A stretch of 5,478 nt of DNA from Bacteroidota bacterium (GTDB taxonomy: Bacteria > Bacteroidota > Bacteroidia > Bacteroidales > JADFUO01), in the NCBI GenBank assembly GCA_015222115.1, contig JADFUO010000478.1, positions 1 through 5,478 of the forward strand. The letters run 5' to 3'. This document shows, piece by piece, positions 4,775-5,478 of the stretch; within the stretch, counting starts at the first letter, position 1, and each line of letters opens with the position of its first letter. The notes under the pieces are model-generated. The model was not told the origin of the DNA. It was given only the letters and a program-made list of their open reading frames with translations, and did no database searches. The position numbers and the translations under genes are program-made.

Positions 4775-5230
4775 TTATCCTCCAAGAATCTGTTTTACTA
4801 TTGCTGCAATAGTTTTATTATCTGCTTTTCCTGCTAATTCTTTGGTAGCCATACCCATAACTTTGCCCATTTCCCTGATGCTGCTTGCACCGGTTTTGGA
4901 AATTATTTTTTCAATGATCTTATGAAGTTCTTCTTCGCTGATTTGTTCGGGTAAATATTTTTCAATTATTGATGCCTGAAATAATTCAACTTCAGCCAGA
5001 TCATTCCGGTTTTGTGATTTAAAAATTTCGGCAGATTCTTTGCGCTGCTTTACCAATCTTTGAAGAAGTGACATTTCAACTTGCCCGGGAATCTCACCTC
5101 CGCTAATATCTTTTCCGGTTTTAGCCAGTAATAAAGCAGATTTAACAGCTCTCAATGCATCTAATTTTTTCTTATCTCTTGCAAGCATTGCTGCTTTAAT
5201 ATCATCATTGATTTTTCTCTCAAGAGTCAT
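4775..5230 (-). CDS. yqeY: GatB/YqeY domain-containing protein
   Basis: This is a stand-alone YqeY protein, related to the tRNA-binding C-terminal domain of GatB in the Asp/Glu-tRNA amidotransferase. Its precise cellular role is not established. The 151-aa length is normal. Typical motifs are LRAVKSALL (residues 26-34), KQRKESAEIF (61-70), NRNDLAEVE with IIEKYLPEQIS (74-98), and MGKVMG followed by GKADNKTIAAIVKQIL (121-149). The start MTLERKINDDIKAAM is the usual N-terminus. No Shine-Dalgarno or clear Bacteroidota promoter is seen; TTAATTTG (minus, 5270-5263) is a poor -7 match. In many Bacteroidota this gene follows ftsZ, which would then lie beyond the right edge; that is inference. A heptamer repeat begins 81 bp upstream. 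Confidence 0.93.
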   Translation of the reverse strand: MTLERKINDDIKAAMLARDKKKLDALRAVKSALLLAKTGKDISGGEIPGQVEMSLLQRLVKQRKESAEIFKSQNRNDLAEVELFQASIIEKYLPEQISEEELHKIIEKIISKTGASSIREMGKVMGMATKELAGKADNKTIAAIVKQILGG

Positions 5231-5311
5231 GATTATTCTATTTAAAGTTAAAATGTTATTTTCAAATTAATTTTAATAATGAAGATATATAGAAGGATAT
5301 TATATACACAA

Positions 5312-5395
5312 TTACGAGTTACGAGTTTCGAGTTACGAATTACGAATTACGGGTTACGGGTTACGGGTTACGGGTTACGGGTTACGGGTTACGAA
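5312..5395. repeat. Heptanucleotide tandem repeat, 12 copies of TTACGRR
   Basis: Twelve 7-bp units lie without interruption. In order they are TTACGAG twice, TTTCGAG once, TTACGAA twice, TTACGGG six times and TTACGAA once. The six identical units in the middle suggest recent slippage expansion, with older variants at the edges. The six GGG runs (5351 to 5388) are each separated by TTAC, which meets the usual G-quadruplex pattern on the plus strand. The array is intergenic, upstream of yqeY. Copy number is likely to vary between strains. The remaining sequence to 5478 shows nothing I can support. Confidence 0.92.
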
Positions 5396-5478
5396 TTTGA
5401 CCATGCCTGAATAACGTTGACCGTTTTTAACCTTTTTTTTAATTATGTAATAGATATGTTGACTTTTTCTTTTTTGCT

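Noticed and set aside
5312..5395. Heptamer array as a CRISPR or as a telomere
   Set aside because: Units are contiguous 7-mers with no spacers, so it is not a CRISPR. It is internal and intergenic rather than at a chromosome end as far as the window shows.

Overview
The window looks like a piece of a Bacteroidota chromosome. It is AT-rich and starts with a ribosomal-protein operon (rplM-rpsI-rpsB-tsf). The promoter in front of rplM has the phylum's own form (TTTG, 20 nt, TATTTTTG), and none of the four operon genes has a Shine-Dalgarno sequence. The ribosomal proteins read as Bacteroidota versions, including an S2 with a long charged tail. I cannot fix the genus.

Layout: 1-45 holds a short hairpin repeat resembling part of the repeats at 3155-3793. 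182-3053 is a transcription unit: promoter, L13, S9, a 110-nt gap with a strong stem-loop that may be an S2 autoregulatory leader, S2, EF-Ts, and an intrinsic terminator. 3155-3793 is an IS200/IS605-type Y1 (HUH) transposase gene on the minus strand. Three short hairpins flank it on each side as mirror images, a REP-like or IS-end architecture. 3794-4114 is AT-rich spacer containing one imperfect inverted repeat. 4157-4693 has the anatomy of an integron gene cassette: a GTTATGC boundary, a strong Shine-Dalgarno, a 137-aa unrecognised protein with two cysteine pairs, and a foldable attC site whose R'' box is the exact complement of the cassette's own first bases. A second, shorter attC-like structure lies directly upstream. 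No integrase gene is present. 4775-5230 encodes a YqeY/GatB-like protein on the minus strand. Upstream of it, 5312-5395 is a 12-copy heptanucleotide tandem array whose six GGG runs could form a G-quadruplex on the plus strand.

The operon genes work together in translation: L13 in the large subunit, S9 and S2 in the small subunit, and EF-Ts recycling EF-Tu. The rest is accessory DNA inserted between this operon and yqeY. The most interesting item is the apparently lone integron cassette, which carries its own ribosome-binding signal in a genome that otherwise does not use one. All calls rest on reading the sequence; no database or folding program was used.
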